In this document: positions 49,219-57,976 of the stretch, in pieces
How the letters are laid out: each line of letters opens with the position of its first letter
Numbering within the stretch: position 1 is the stretch's first letter
Source: Dictyobacter vulcani
GTDB lineage: Bacteria > Chloroflexota > Ktedonobacteria > Ktedonobacterales > Ktedonobacteraceae
Length of the DNA stretch: 64,000 nucleotides
Direction of reading: 5' to 3'
NCBI RefSeq assembly: GCF_008974265.1
Contig: NZ_BKZW01000004.1
Span: 310,001-374,000, forward strand
The notes under the pieces: model-generated
What the model was told of the DNA's origin: nothing
Seen by the model: only the letters and a program-made list of their open reading frames with translations
Database searches by the model: none
Program-made: the position numbers and the translations under genes

Positions 49219-49575
49219 GATAATTACGCGCCAGACGCGTAATTGTGGATTTCCATCTTGAAGAAAGCAGGGTCCAAACAATCTATGTGACACTCCGCAC
49301 GCCCTGAAGGGGCGGCGGCTTCTTGCACTCCTACGTAGTCGGCCCCCTGAGTCGGTGCCTCGTTGAGGCAACTCGTTGAAGACCGTAGTGGGTGAGGAAT
49401 ACACTCAAGCACAGATCCACACATCTGCTCGCTTGAAGGGCGGTGCCATGCCTGTTCACCGTTTCATGCCGTACCCGACGGGTGTGCAGCCAACGTCGGG
49501 TGTTTGGCGACCTGGAAAGGGTGAACACCTTTCTCTTTCGAAAACTGATGCATGCATCAGTGGGAGGCTTTTCTT
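49219..49575 (+). ncRNA. Structured RNA resembling IscB/TnpB guide RNA (HEARO/omega RNA)
   Basis: Several stems lie in a row: AATTACGCG/CGCGTAATT (49222-49243), CGCCCTGAAGGGGCG, TGCCTCGTTGAGGCA (49356), CCCGACG/CGTCGGG (49474-49500), GTTCACC with GGTGAAC far apart, and CTGATGCATGCATCAG (49545). The CCCTGAAGGGG core followed by GCTTCTTGCAC recalls the HEARO/IscB omega-RNA core as I remember it; this is a family recollection, not a search result. No IscB or TnpB gene adjoins it. A hairpin at 49701-49747 (AACCCGCC with GGCGGGTT) may be the matching IS200/IS605-like right end. Confidence 0.45.
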
Positions 49576-49679
49576 GAACGATTTTGCCTGGCAACACTTC
49601 CTAAGGCCGTACAGCCTGTGCTGTCGTGCCTTCGTTGCACCTATGCAGTATAATCCAACCATGCATTCTATGCAACAAG

Positions 49680-49748
49680 CAAGGGCTAAAGCCCACGAGA
49701 AACCCGCCTATCCGCCTGGGTTTAAACCACAGCGGCTTGCGGCGGGTT
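49680..49748 (+). mobile_element. Possible IS200/IS605-like right-end hairpin
   Basis: GGGCTAAAGCCC is followed by AACCCGCC...GGCGGGTT, enclosing GGGTTTAAACCACAGCGGC. Subterminal imperfect hairpins of this kind mark IS200/IS605 ends. There is no transposase frame nearby, so the element would be a remnant or non-autonomous. Confidence 0.35.
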
Positions 49749-49763
49749 ACGCTTTTGTCACAC

Positions 49764-50552
49764 ATGTCTGATCAACAGTATTTATTGAGCAATCAGTATA
49801 ATGATTCCGTGCGCCTCAATGCGCGTATCCAGCTCCACGAACGCTTCAGCACCAATCCCAGGAATTTGCAGCACTGGATTTTTGAGCAGCTAGTTATTCC
49901 GGCTCCATATAATATCCTGGAACTCGGCAGTGGTCCTGGCCCATTGTGGAGCAAGAATCTGGTGTACATCCCGATCGAGTGGCAGATCACGCTCTCGGAT
50001 TTCTCGGAGGGTATGTTGGAGGATACCCGACGTAATCTGGGCACGGAGCGTTTCCATTATGCCGTGGTCGATGCCCAGTCTATTCCTTTCGCGGATAATA
50101 CCTTCGATGCCGTTATCGCCAACCATATGCTCTACCACGTCCCCGATCTTGCCCGCGCCTTTGCCGAGGTACGCCGTGTACTCACTCTGAATGGGCATTT
50201 CTATGCCGTTACCAATGGCAGCGAACATCTGCGTGAGATCAAACAATTCTGTGAGCGTGCCGGCATCGTGCTCAATGGCGTCCTTGGCTCAGCTGGTGCA
50301 ATATCCTTTAGCCTGCAAAATGGTACCGAGCAACTGGCACCCTGGTTCCCACATGTTGAGCTGCGGCGCATGGAGAACAACCTCTCGGTAACCGAAGCCG
50401 AGCCATTGCTCGCCTTCATCCTCTCCTGCTTTGCGCCTGGCAGCATCACCGCAGACCAGCTCGACACCCTGCGCACCATGATCGATCAGGAACTCGCTCA
50501 ACACGGCTCAATCCACATCACCAAAGAAACCGGCCTGTTCATCGCCTCGTAG
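49764..50552 (+). CDS. Class I SAM-dependent methyltransferase
   Basis: A 262-residue protein beginning MSDQQYLLSNQYNDSVRLNA. Motif I ILELGSGPGPLWSKN, acidic ITLSDFSEGMLEDTRRNL, then VVDAQSIPFADNTFDAVIAN and LTLNGHFYAVTNGSEHLREI mark the methyltransferase-11 fold. In-frame codons upstream run through the structured RNA and hairpin and are unlikely to be translated. No purine-rich site precedes the ATG, so its leader may come from the neighbouring element. Substrate unknown. Confidence 0.78.
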   Translation: MSDQQYLLSNQYNDSVRLNARIQLHERFSTNPRNLQHWIFEQLVIPAPYNILELGSGPGPLWSKNLVYIPIEWQITLSDFSEGMLEDTRRNLGTERFHYAVVDAQSIPFADNTFDAVIANHMLYHVPDLARAFAEVRRVLTLNGHFYAVTNGSEHLREIKQFCERAGIVLNGVLGSAGAISFSLQNGTEQLAPWFPHVELRRMENNLSVTEAEPLLAFILSCFAPGSITADQLDTLRTMIDQELAQHGSIHITKETGLFIAS

Positions 50553-50555
50553 CCT

Positions 50556-50942
50556 TCAGCCATGAAGGCCAATACGTTTCACTTAGCGAGACGTTGAGAG
50601 AAGGTTCGACGTGACCAGCAAGCCATGTGTACGTCGAGTGGGCGCCACACGCGGAGGCCGCCCTGCTGCGTTTGCGCAGGCCAGCGTGCACGAACGACTT
50701 CGCAGTGCTGTGGCGCCTCCAGGGATCGTGTGTGCCGTGGCCTGCTCGCACAGCAACGTGGTGGGAGAGCGGGTGGATCCTCCCGTACCTTCTCGAAGAG
50801 GATCACGACACAGGATCCGTCGCGGTGGAGGCGCCACAGGCATGCGCTGCTCGTTGAGCCCCTCGCTCCACCATCACGCCGCATGCCGGCCTCCGCGTGT
50901 GGCGCCCACTCGACGTATGATTCGCCGCTTTTCTCCACCATA
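50556..50942 (+). repeat. Family A element, copy A7 (right end replaced)
   Basis: The left end CCAATACGTTTCACTTAGCG and all inner pairs are present. After GATTCGCCGCTTTTCTCCAC the expected CAACGTCTTTCGCCGCC arm is missing, and family B sequence begins. Confidence 0.85.
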
Positions 50943-51180
50943 TTTTTATGGTCACTTAAGCCTTTTTCTGGACGAGATTGACGAAAGCATCTGAGCCGAT
51001 CAGAGGCCCAGTGACTTCAAAGGATCAAGAAAAGCGAACAGGTAGGTTCGACCCAAAGGGTCGAACCTACACGTTTTACCTCTCTTGATCCTTTGAGAAG
51101 GTATTCCTTCACCGTCATGCTATCATTTCAGCCATTCAATCCCTTAAGTGAAAAGTATTAGCCGTGAAGGCTGCCGCTAC
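50943..51180 (+). repeat. Family B element, copy B3 (loop lost; forms right end of A7)
   Basis: It lacks the left terminus, starting at CACTTAAGCCTTTTTCTGG, but has the right end TTAAGTGAAAAGTATTAGCC. Its central loop is gone: GTAGGTTCGACCC joins directly to AAAGGGTCGAACCTAC, leaving a compact hairpin. A7 plus B3 form one unit with matching outer ends GCCATGAAGGC and GCCGTGAAGGC. Confidence 0.85.
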
Positions 51181-51190
51181 ATGAGGTTGG

Positions 51191-53451
51191 TTATTGATCG
51201 TAGATGAAGATGACGAGTGCGTCGAGTGCGAAGGCGCCACGTACGATTTCTCCGCTGAGCTTATGCGGGCCGGGCTCAAGATTATCCTGGTGATAGATGA
51301 TGGTCTGGGGCTGTTGTTCAAGGTCCTGACTGGTGTCTTTGCGTTGTACATAACGATCATCAATATAGATGTCGATAATGCCTTGAGCCGAGGCGGTGTC
51401 GGAGAGGATGGCGATGCCAAAGCCGGTGAACTCATACTCGAAGGCGGCACCTTCACTATTGGTGTAGTGTGTGTTGCCGCCGTAGTCGCCAGATTTGTGT
51501 CCCTGTTGCTCTGAGCGTGTTTCCCAGCTTCCATGATAGGTGATATCCGGATGGTCATCGTTGATGGTGATGCGGCGGACGCTCTGGCTGATCTGGCTTG
51601 AGGTGCGTGCCCGCAGTCTGTTGGCCTCGTTTTTGCGTTGCTCGAATTTCATCAGGAACGTGGTGTAGTTCCTGATGGTTTCCAGGATCGCGGGCGTGAA
51701 GCGGTCGCTGGTAATCTCGTCACGGCGCGAGCTGATGGCCTTTTTATAATATTCTTCGGCCTGGCGATACTTTTCCTGGTGTTCATACAGGGAGGCCAGA
51801 TTATTGTAATCCAGCGTCAGGGTGTCCGCGGAAATCGTGTTTAGCTGCTCATCCAGGGCGATGGCGCGTAGATAGCATTTCTCGGCTTCCTCAAAATCTG
51901 AGGTCTCCTCCAGATATTTGCCGACTTTGCTGAGGAGTTGCGCGACCTCGGGAAAATCAAGCTGCCAGTTGTTGGCGATATCCAGGGCTGTCTGGGCATG
52001 AACATAATATTTTCGCGCCACGATCCGTGTGCGCAGCCAGTCGCTGGCAGAGATGTTTGGAAAGGTGGCATTGATCAGCAGGACCGTACTTTCCGCCCAG
52101 GTGTGCTGTAACAGGGGATGCAGGCTTTCCTTGATGACGTCCTGGACGAGGCGGTGGATGGTGAGTGTATGTGAGTGGTCGGTCTTGCGCAGAATGGAGT
52201 ATTTGCGTAATTCTGCGATGGCTTGATCCAGCGCGACCGGATCGCTGAAGGAGTTGCGGAGCGCAAAGCCGAGGGCCTGGGCACCCTGCTGGATCAGCTC
52301 GCGGTAAATGGCATCGGGATGCAGGAAGGCACAGAGGTAGAGCAGGTCGCGTGCGACCTCGCTATGTTGCTGGATCTTCTGGAAGGCCAGGTTCCAGGTG
52401 GTGGCGGTCGGTTCTGGATGATCGAGTGCGGACCCACCGCGCTGATTCAATAGACGACTGCGTTGCTGCTTGAAAAGCCGTAGATAGTGTCCCAGGTCAC
52501 AGCCGGTCTCCTCGATATACGAGCCCGCCTGATCCAGTGCCAGGGGAATCCCATCGATCAGCTGAGCGATTTCCGCGGCCAGCTGGCATTGAGCGGTTTC
52601 AGCGTCCGCCAGCTGTCCATCGGGAGGCAGGACATTGGTGCGACGTAGCAAAAACAGCGTACCCTCCTGCTTGTTCAGGTTGTCCAGCTCAAAGATCTGG
52701 CGATCTGTGTGAGGATCTGGAGTCGTGACGTAATCAGTACGCGTGTCTCGCCTAGCTGGGTAATCAGCCGTGCCAGCGTAGCCAGATCCTGGACATCATC
52801 GAGGTTATCAATAATGAGCAGACAGGTTGGATGCTGCCGGAACCACTTTTTGGTGAAATGGCCTGTGTTATTGCTTGTGCTATCCGCCGTCTGCCCACCC
52901 TCAGTTAATAGGCCAGTCGTAAACGGCAACGAAGTAAAGTCCGCGCTCATGACCTCGCTGGAATCGCCACGGATCCAGAAGACGCCTTGATACTGTGCCC
53001 GATAGGCATAGGCATATTCCGTCACGAACTGTGTTTTCCCGATGCCGCCCAGACCTGTAATGGCTACTACATGGGAGAGTTTCCGCGATCCAAAAAGCCG
53101 ATTATGCAGCTGCTCCAGGGTCTGGCTGCGACCGACAAAAAATGGATTGCGCTGAAACGGCACATTCCAGGGGCGCTCCTGGAGCTCATCCTCGACCTCG
53201 GCTGGAACGGCCAGACTGCCAGGAAGTTGTTCTGTGGCGACGTTGAGGTGACGTGTGTATTCTTTGATCACGTTGTGCGAGGCGCGAATATTGCCATTTT
53301 CGATGGCCGACAAGTAGGTTTTTGAGTAACCAGTTTTGGCCGCCATCTGGGTAAGTGTCACATTCTGGAGCTGCCGTTGCTCTCTGAGGAACGCGCCAAC
53401 CACCTGTTCTTGCTCATTACCGACCTTAATAGGATTATCTTTCCTGCCCAC
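51191..53451 (-). CDS. XRE-HTH / NB-ARC (STAND) / TPR protein with C-terminal sugar-binding-like domain (one frameshift)
   Basis: Restoring one base at 52699 gives 753 residues. Residues 20-70 are an XRE HTH (LTQMAAKTGYSKTYLSAIEN). An NB-ARC ATPase follows with P-loop AITGLGGIGKTQFVTEYAY near 135, Walker B CLLIIDNLDDVQD and sensor VLITSRLQ, then a winged helix and TPR-like helices (YHEQEKYRQAEEYYKKAI type). The last 125 residues differ: DDHPDITYHGSWETRSEQQG, then EGAAFEYEFTGFGIAI and DIYIDDRYVQRK, resembling a galactose-binding or carbohydrate-binding jelly roll. STAND proteins switch on after binding a ligand; here the ligand may be glycan-like. Probably self-regulating. Confidence 0.8.
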
Positions 53452-53492
53452 ACGCTCTATCCTTCTAGCTGGTGATTTTTGTTATCAGCGAT

Positions 53493-53632
53493 GAAAAAAT
53501 TGTTTTAAAACTATCCAATAGTTGTTCAGTCTCTGGTGTGTAGTATTTACAATTATAGTAACAATTTTCTCTAGACAGATAGAAATAGCCCACATACAAT
53601 ACAATAGTAGCACGAAAAAATTGTTTTACAAC
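53493..53632. promoter_or_regulatory. Paired operator-like repeats upstream of the XRE-STAND gene
   Basis: GAAAAAATTGTTTTAAAAC at 53493-53511 and GAAAAAATTGTTTTACAAC at 53614-53632 differ by one base. The second is part of a palindrome AATTGTTTTACAACAATT. They lie 42 and 163 bases from the gene start, where an XRE repressor would bind. Confidence 0.55.
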
Positions 53633-53719
53633 AATTTATGCCCACCCATAATGTGACCGCTTGAACCTGCGGGATGGGTTCCGTGGGCCGAGATAATCGA
53701 CCGTGTGGGAGAATACCGT

Positions 53720-53917
53720 ATGCCAATGTTTTTTGTAATGATACTCTACATATTGCTTTTAGTTTTGCGCGTTGCCTATCTGCTGGTGGAGTTTATCGGC
53801 CATCGTTTAGTCGATCGCTATCCTTTATTGCACCATCGGCCACGGTCGCAACTTGTCAATATTGTAGTCTCCAGTAAGCGCAAAGCTTTGCTGCAGAAAA
53901 AGTTACTGGAATTGTAA
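53720..53917 (+). CDS. Possible small membrane protein, 65 residues
   Basis: An ATG preceded by GGGAGAA opens a frame with one long hydrophobic helix (FFVMILYILLLVLRVAYLL) and a basic tail (SSKRKALLQKKLLEL). Composition and the ribosome site support translation, but there is no recognised family. It is divergent from the XRE-STAND gene, so it could be a regulatory target of the operator repeats. Confidence 0.4.
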   Translation: MPMFFVMILYILLLVLRVAYLLVEFIGHRLVDRYPLLHHRPRSQLVNIVVSSKRKALLQKKLLEL

Positions 53918-54002
53918 GGTCTGGCTGTCGCGAATAACGTTATATATACATGAATTATGCTCTATATTATTATACTTCCTATCCAGAGGCTCTGGCTACT
54001 AA

Positions 54003-54177
54003 TCAGTAGCCAGGGCTTTCCAATTCTCTTTTTGTCCCGCCTTCGGCGGGAGAAGAGGGAGGAGATGCGAGGACTGACATGCTCCCAGCATGTCTGCCAT
54101 CGCGCTCCGGCAAGGGGCTGGCCGCCCTTGCATCCCCGCTTGCAACGAGAATTGGAAAGCCCTGTCAGTAGCCAGGG
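54003..54177. mobile_element. 162-bp inverted-repeat element at the end of ribE, 13-bp direct repeats
   Basis: Perfect 18-bp inverted arms CAGGGCTTTCCAATTCTC (54011-54028) and its complement (54147-54164) bound the unit. TCAGTAGCCAGGG occurs on both sides, at 54003-54015 and 54165-54177. The right copy encodes the last residues and stop of ribE, so the element sits exactly behind the gene. Inside is TCCCGCCTTCGGCGGGA and no reading frame. Confidence 0.75.
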
Positions 54178-54779
54178 TTTGTGTTTGCCAGCGGTTGTGG
54201 GTGTGCGGTTTGCAGGAAGCGGGCGACGTAGCGGCCGAGGATATCGGTTTCAAGATTGAGGAGCATACCCGGGTGTGCCTGGCCGAGGTTGGTTTGCTGG
54301 CGTGTGTAGGGGATGAGGGAAATGGAGAAGCGGTCGGTCCAGACGTCGACGATGGTCAGGCTGACACCGTTGAGGGCGATAAAGCCTTTGGGGATGACAT
54401 AGCTCTGGAGTTCTGCTGGGAGTTCGATCACGACATCCAGCCCGATACCATCTTCTTGTGTGCTCAGGATGGGGGCGCAGGCCTCGATGTGCCCCTGGAC
54501 CATGTGGCCGCCGATGCGACCGTTGGCGAGCAGGGAGCGTTCCAGGTTGACGCTGTCCCCGGGTTGCAGGCTGCCAAGGCGGGTGCGGCGCAGGGTTTCG
54601 GGCATCGTATCCACGCGAAACCAGTCCTCGCCCTTGGCGGTTACGGTCAGGCAGGTACCGTCAACAGCTACGCTATCCTTGATCGCGACATCCTGTAATA
54701 TCTGGTGGGCCGTGATGACCAATCCGGTCTCTTCACGCGCTAATAAACTGCCCTGTTCTTCGACAATACCTGTAAACAT
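54165..54779 (-). CDS. ribE: Riboflavin synthase, alpha subunit
   Basis: The enzyme dismutates two 6,7-dimethyl-8-ribityllumazines to riboflavin. This 204-residue protein begins MFTGIVEEQGSLLA and shows the two lumazine-binding repeats: SVAVDGTCLTVTA and LNGVSLTIVDVWTDRFSISL, with GGHMVQGHIEA in the middle. It is the last gene of the rib operon, 27 bases after ribH. Some schemes call this gene ribC. Its terminal codons form one direct repeat of the adjoining palindromic element. Confidence 0.93.
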   Translation of the reverse strand: MFTGIVEEQGSLLAREETGLVITAHQILQDVAIKDSVAVDGTCLTVTAKGEDWFRVDTMPETLRRTRLGSLQPGDSVNLERSLLANGRIGGHMVQGHIEACAPILSTQEDGIGLDVVIELPAELQSYVIPKGFIALNGVSLTIVDVWTDRFSISLIPYTRQQTNLGQAHPGMLLNLETDILGRYVARFLQTAHPQPLANTNPGY

Positions 54780-54806
54780 CGTTCGGTTGCTCCTTCAATA
54801 TTCTCT

Positions 54807-55288
54807 TTATGCATCGCGATATTTGAGTTGCTGGATCGTGCAGGCCATTTCTACGGCGGCCTGGGCGAACTCGGTGCCGCGTGGGATGCGTTCCTCGGCC
54901 TGCTGGGTGGTCTCGGCGCAGAGGACGCCAAAGATAATCGGGATCCCGCTGTCGAGGCGACGCGCTGGACCCCCTGGGCGGCGGCGTCTCCGACGAGGAT
55001 GTCGTGGCGGGTGGCGCCCTTCATGACGCAGCCGATGCAGATCAGGGCATCGTAGCGCTGGGGCGTGCTGAGCATGGCCTGGGCGACTGTAGCCAGCTCA
55101 TAGGCTCCTGGCGCATGTACAACCTCGATCTGCTCGGGCGCGACATGCAGCCGGACCAGTTCTTCATAGGCCAGGGCCAGCAGGGCCCCGGTGACCGGCC
55201 AGTTATAGCGTGCCGCTACAATGCCAACTTTGAGTCCACTACCATTCAGCTCGGTGGGCGCTGGCGTCCCTAAAAATGATGCTTGCAT
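54807..55288 (-). CDS. ribH: 6,7-dimethyl-8-ribityllumazine synthase (one frameshift)
   Basis: Restoring a base at 54956 gives the normal 160-residue length. It joins ArP (RibA/D product) with dihydroxybutanone phosphate. Seen: VGIVAARYNWPVTGALLALA, EVVHAPGAYELATVAQAML, and ALICIGCVMKGATRHDILVG with the usual His near the active site; the restored tail carries PIIFGVLCAETTQQAEERI. Spaced 36 bases from ribBA and 27 from ribE. Confidence 0.92.
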
Positions 55289-55324
55289 CTACTTTTTACT
55301 TTCTTGCTCGTGCTAACCACATGT

Positions 55325-56587
55325 TTAAACAAGGGTGCTGTGTTCTGGATAGGTTTGTTTGAGTGCCTGCGCGTTCAGCAGGTGTCCCATGCGCAGCGAC
55401 TTGGTTTGCAGATAGCGAATATTGTCGCTGGTCGGCGTGATCTCCAGCGGGACGCGCTCCACGCGAATACCTGCGGCGGTCAGCGCCTGAATCTTCTTTG
55501 GGCTATTGGTGAGCAGGCGCACATGGCTAATGTGCAGGTCCTGCAGGATCTCGATGGCGCAGGCATAGTTGCGCGCATCAATTGGATATCCCAGTTTCTC
55601 GTTGGCCTCGATGGTGTCCAGGCCATGATCCTGGAGCGCATAGGCCTGCAGCTTGCCGGCCAGTCCGATGCCACGTCCCTCATGGGGAAGATAGAGCAGG
55701 ATGCCGCGTCCCTCGGCGGCGATGGCTTTCAGGGAGGCATGGAGTTGCGCCTGACAATCGCAGCGCTGCGAGCCCAGGATATCCCGGTGGCGCAGGCCGA
55801 ATGCAGGCGGACTAGCAGTGGCTTCTCCTGTTTTTCCTCGATATCCCCGAGCGTGAGCGCGAGATACTGTTCGCCGGTGGAGATCTCTTGATAGGCCAGG
55901 GTGTTGAACTCGGCCTCTGGCAGGGGGAGCCTGGTTTGAGCCACGCGGCTGACGTGATGCTCACGGCGGAAACGGGCGATGGCCTCCACCGAGATTACCC
56001 CGATATCCCAGCGCCGCGCCAGCTCACGTAAGGTCTCACCACGGGCCGCATTTCCGGCCTCATCCAGCACCTCACAGATTACCGCTCCCGGCGTCAGGCC
56101 GGCCAGCTGCATCAGGTCCACCGACGCCTCCGTATGCCCGCGCGCTCCAGCGTACCCCCGGGACGCGCCCGCAGCGGAAAGACATGTCCGGTCGTGCCAG
56201 GTCCTCGGGCCGGCTGGTTGGATCTACCAGCGTACGGATCGTGTGAGCGCGATCTGAAGCCGAGATGCCGGTGCTGGTGCCGTGGCGTGCATCGACTGAA
56301 ACCGTGAAGGCCGTACCCTGTAATGGCTCGCCTTCATGGGCGATCAATGGTAGTCGCAAGCTATCCAGGAGCTCGCCGGCCATGGCCACACAGATCAGGC
56401 CACAGGCCTCATGCAGCAGGAAATTGATCTTTTCTGGACTGGCAAACTGGGCCGGCAGACACAGGTCGGCCTCATTTTCGCGCCCCTCATCATCACATAT
56501 CAACAACAGCTTGCCCGCCTGTACGGTCTGAATGGCTTCAGGGACTGAGAGATAATGGAAAAATGTTGTTTCTGGCTTATGATGCAT
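55325..56587 (-). CDS. ribBA: Bifunctional DHBP synthase / GTP cyclohydrolase II (three frameshifts)
   Basis: Restored with three bases (near 55783, 56136, 56188) it has 421 residues. The N-terminal half is DHBP synthase: ICDDEGRENEADLCLPAQ with acidic metal ligands, GLICVAMAGELLDSL, and the restored HVFPLRARPGGTLERAGHTE. The C-terminal half is GTP cyclohydrolase II with the zinc cysteines in HSACATGDILGSQRCDCQ, LYLPHEGRGIGLAGK, and RLLTNSPKKIQAL. Both opening steps of the pathway come from this one protein. It is 42 bases after ribD. Confidence 0.92.
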
Positions 56588-56629
56588 GCTGCTACTCCTC
56601 GGCTGTCCGGGTCTTATATGTATGTGTAT

Positions 56630-57759
56630 TTAACTTTTTTCTGTATAATGGACATTACCAGTAATAAAGATATCCTCACCAAACAGGTGTGTCTCACGAT
56701 CAGAAAGCTGCCAGGCTTTGGACATGACACCCAGGCCGGTGCCGCCAACGGGTGTGGGGCGGTTGCGCCTCCAATGATCTTGGGTGCGATAAAGGCGGCG
56801 ACTCGATCAACGCAGCGGGCATCAAAGGCACTGCCGAGCAACTGTGAGCCGCCTTCGATCAGCACATGCATATATCCCTGTTGCGCCAGTAGTTGCAGGG
56901 CGGCCGCCAGATCAACATGTCCCTGCGCATCAACGGCCACCGTATGCACGCCCGCGCCACAATCCTCCAGCCAGTGATACTGGTCCGGTGTACAGTCATC
57001 GCCCACGATAAACCAGGTGCCTCCGGCCAGTCTGGCCTGTAGAAGTTGAAGTCCGGCTGGCAACTGACCATGGGTGGCCATTACCACACGCAGCGGACCA
57101 GTGCGTGTGGTCCTGCTGATCGCGCCCGGTGATGCTGCGAGGCGGACCGTGAGCTGTGGATCATCGTGTGAGGCGGTCTGGGAACCAATCATAATAGCAT
57201 CCACGCGATCGCGTAGATCGTGCACCCAGGCCCGCGATTCCGATCCACTGATCCAGTGGGCATCTCCATGGCCGCTGGCAAGCTTGCCATCCAGGGTCAT
57301 TGCCCACTTGGCCGTTACATAGGGGCGTTGTCGGGTAATAAAGGTCGCGAAGGGGCGCACCAGCTCTCTGGCCTGCTCAAGGTTCAGGCAGGTGGTTTCG
57401 ATACCGACTGCCCGCAGCTTTGCCTGCCCACGACCACTCATCTGTGGATTTGGATCAAGGGTGCCGATCACGACCCGCTTGATGCCGGCCGCGATAATGG
57501 CATCGGTACAGGGTGGGGTATGGATCGTCACGCAGCATGGCTCCAGCGACACATAGAGCGTCGCCCCTTGCGCTGCCGAGCCTGCCGCTAGCAGTGCTTC
57601 TACCTCGGCATGAGGACCATAAGGAGGAGCCGTGGCGCCCTGGCCCACGATTGTGTTCGCCCGTACAACCACCGCACCTACCGGGGGCCGAGGACTGGTT
57701 CGACCTTCAACCCGGGCTGCGCACAACAGTGCCTGCTGCATTGCCTCTGTATCATCCAC
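56630..57759 (-). CDS. ribD: Riboflavin-specific deaminase/reductase (one frameshift)
   Basis: One G added at 56750 restores the normal C-terminus (LGVMSKAWQLSDRETHLFGE). The start is set at a GTG seven bases after AAAGGA; an ATG lies six codons downstream. The protein has 376 residues. The deaminase domain has PVGAVVVRANTIVGQG, zinc ligands HAEVEALL and LEPCCVTIHTPPC. The usual His-Gly between the cysteines is replaced by Thr-Ile-His. The reductase domain shows AKWAMTLDGKLASGHGDAHW and LIEGGSQLLGSAF. First gene of the operon, behind an FMN riboswitch. Confidence 0.92.
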
Positions 57760-57936
57760 CGACGTATCCTTTGCTATGCTGGAAACAGCACCACTACGCC
57801 AACGGGACAGGAAGGGTAAAAAAGAAGGCAGGAGGGGAGAAGGACATGTAGGGGCAACGGTCTCTTCCTGGCAGCCGCAGCATAGCAGAAAGACATGCTT
57901 ACCTGCAGGCAAGCAATAGCAACAGTCACACCTATC

Positions 57937-57968
57937 AAAAGAGGCCCAAAGCGAGCGCAAAGCGCCTC
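57937..57968 (-). terminator. Attenuator-like hairpin between FMN riboswitch and ribD
   Basis: On the minus strand GAGGC pairs with GCCTC around GCTTTGCGCTCGCTTTGG, followed by four T. Its position just after the aptamer suits a premature terminator controlled by FMN. Confidence 0.5.
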
Positions 57969-57976
57969 TACTGTCT

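Noticed and set aside
49376..49771. A 131-residue frame starting MKTVVGEEYTQAQ across the structured RNA
   Set aside because: No ribosome site or known family; the stems and the overlap with an end hairpin favour a non-coding RNA.
55729..56587. Separate ribB and ribA genes
   Set aside because: Three homopolymer losses explain the breaks, and the restored protein is a standard RibBA fusion.
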